From: Nitrososphaerales archaeon TH5888
Lineage (GTDB): Archaea > Thermoproteota > Nitrososphaeria > Nitrososphaerales > Nitrososphaeraceae
DNA: 6,223 bases
Reading direction: 5' to 3'
Assembly: GCA_014523595.1 (NCBI GenBank)
Contig: JAATVN010000138.1
Span: forward strand, 1 to 6,223
The notes beneath the pieces are model-generated. The model was not told where the DNA came from. It ran no database searches and saw only the letters and a list, made by a program, of their open reading frames with translations. A program made the position numbers and the translations under genes. The stretch's first letter is position 1. Every line of letters starts with the position of its first letter. This document shows positions 5,289-6,223 of this stretch, piece by piece.

Positions 5289-6215
5289 ATGGCAGAAGTT
5301 CTAAGGGTTGAAACGCATTGTCATAATGTTTTTTCAAATCACAATAATTACCTTTCAAGATTACCATTTGACTGTGGGGTCACCTTGGAAGAACAATTAG
5401 AAAATGCTGCTCTTCAGAAAATTGATGTAATGTTTGTTACAAACCATAATACTCTTGATGGTTACTCCCAAATTTTAGAATATAAACAGAATCATGAAAA
5501 ATATCAAAATATAACAATCTATCCTGCTGAAGAGATAACGATTAACAATAAGGGTCATGTGTTGGCGTACGGTATAGAAAATGAGATAAGGCCCGGTATG
5601 ACTCTGGATGAGACTCTTGATGAAATAAGAAAACAAAATGGTACATCTTGTGCTGCTCATCCCTTTGCGGTTTCAAATGGTATAAGAGAAGAAGCAAGAA
5701 AATGCGATATAATTGAATCATTTAACAGTAATAACGTTGATATCTTTTCAAATCTAATTGCTGAAAGGTTTACCAAACAAAATAACCTGAAATCAATAGT
5801 TGGTAGTGATTCTCATGTCAAATCAACTATCGGAAGGAGTTTTAATACAGTAGAATCAGAAAATAACATTGATTCAATTTTAGAGAGTTTGGCAAAAGGT
5901 AGGTTCAAAATTGGAAAGTTTAACTATGCAAGCAAAGAAGAAATGCATGAACATGCTCATTACATTATATCTTCATCTCGTCAAACTATATTAAATTCAA
6001 TAAGGGAAACAAATCCGAAATTCCATTCAGTAGTCAAATGGGCGATAGATTCTTTTATTTCAAATCCAAATTCCAGGCTATGGCATTTAATGAGTTCGCT
6101 TGGCATGTATCTGTCAAAACGTATATCAAAAAAAGTGAACATTTATGGATACAACCCAGTAATTCTTGAAGAAAGGTCATGGCCCAATCTCATATCGTTG
6201 AGTTTAAGTCCGTAA
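5289..6215 (+). CDS. PHP-domain metal-dependent phosphoesterase-like protein
   Basis: This 308-residue protein has an N-terminal PHP domain, a metal-binding hydrolase fold found in histidinol phosphatases, polymerase proofreading modules and nucleotide phosphoesterases. Visible metal-site elements in order are H10-C-H12, H53 in VTNHNTLDG (50-58), E81/E82 in PAEEIT, H90 in GHVLAYGI, H124 in AAHPF, and D174 and H176 in VGSDSHV. The second motif usually reads TDH; here it is TNH (N52), while the other ligands remain. Residues 215-308 form a helical, basic tail I do not recognise. ATG 5289 directly precedes the conserved RVETHCH; an in-frame TAG lies at 5232-5234 with no other start between. It follows a likely terminator and has its own TATA box, so it is probably not part of the phosphate operon. 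The substrate is unknown; a phosphate-releasing role fits the context but is speculative. Confidence 0.82.
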   Translation: MAEVLRVETHCHNVFSNHNNYLSRLPFDCGVTLEEQLENAALQKIDVMFVTNHNTLDGYSQILEYKQNHEKYQNITIYPAEEITINNKGHVLAYGIENEIRPGMTLDETLDEIRKQNGTSCAAHPFAVSNGIREEARKCDIIESFNSNNVDIFSNLIAERFTKQNNLKSIVGSDSHVKSTIGRSFNTVESENNIDSILESLAKGRFKIGKFNYASKEEMHEHAHYIISSSRQTILNSIRETNPKFHSVVKWAIDSFISNPNSRLWHLMSSLGMYLSKRISKKVNIYGYNPVILEERSWPNLISLSLSP

Positions 6216-6223
6216 TCTAGCAA

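Noticed and set aside
5275..5304. ATG at 5275 as the start of the PHP gene
   Set aside because: It is out of frame and stops after nine codons; the in-frame ATG at 5289 directly precedes the conserved HCH motif.
1..6223. Insertion sequence, integrase site or CRISPR array
   Set aside because: No transposase, terminal inverted repeats, target duplication or spaced repeats were seen; gene order is a normal phosphate locus.

Overview
The window is one plus-strand block of a high-affinity phosphate uptake locus. Its order is the end of pstS, then pstC, pstA, pstB, a plain phoU, and a second phoU-like gene with an N-terminal AbrB/SpoVT DNA-binding-type domain. An unrelated PHP-domain metallohydrolase follows after a 233-base gap. 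The organism looks archaeal. Evidence is the AbrB-PhoU fusion type, TATA-like boxes about 25-30 bases before starts, weak or absent Shine-Dalgarno sites, T-tracts in place of hairpin terminators, and repeated TTG starts. Protein flavour and the AT-rich, low-GC DNA best fit an ammonia-oxidising type of Nitrososphaerota (Thaumarchaeota). That lineage call is inference, and I cannot name a genus.

Layout: bases 1-296 hold the last 97 codons of PstS, the extracytoplasmic phosphate-binding protein. A 165-base gap follows, with a T-rich tract, a TATA-like box and a small dyad. Then come pstC (462-1457) and pstA (1454-2380), which overlap by ATGA and encode the two membrane permease subunits. A 67-base AT-rich gap with dyads and a TATA-like box leads to pstB (2448-3260), the ATPase. 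Only 16 bases later comes phoU (3277-3921). An 87-base AT-rich gap with more copies of the same 7-base half-site leads to the AbrB-PhoU gene (4009-5055). Bases 5056-5288 hold a T-tract, a short tandem repeat and a TATA-like box in front of the PHP gene (5289-6215).

How it works together: PstS captures phosphate outside the membrane, PstC and PstA form the channel, and PstB drives import by ATP hydrolysis. PhoU proteins in other organisms dampen Pst activity and signal phosphate status. No PhoR/PhoB-type two-component pair is present in the window. The AbrB-PhoU protein could therefore join phosphate-status sensing to DNA binding in one polypeptide. Three points deserve a second look: TCTATAT/ATATAGA half-sites confined to the gaps before pstB and AbrB-phoU; complementary loss of one metal-binding motif in each PhoU protein; and three successive genes that can only start at TTG.
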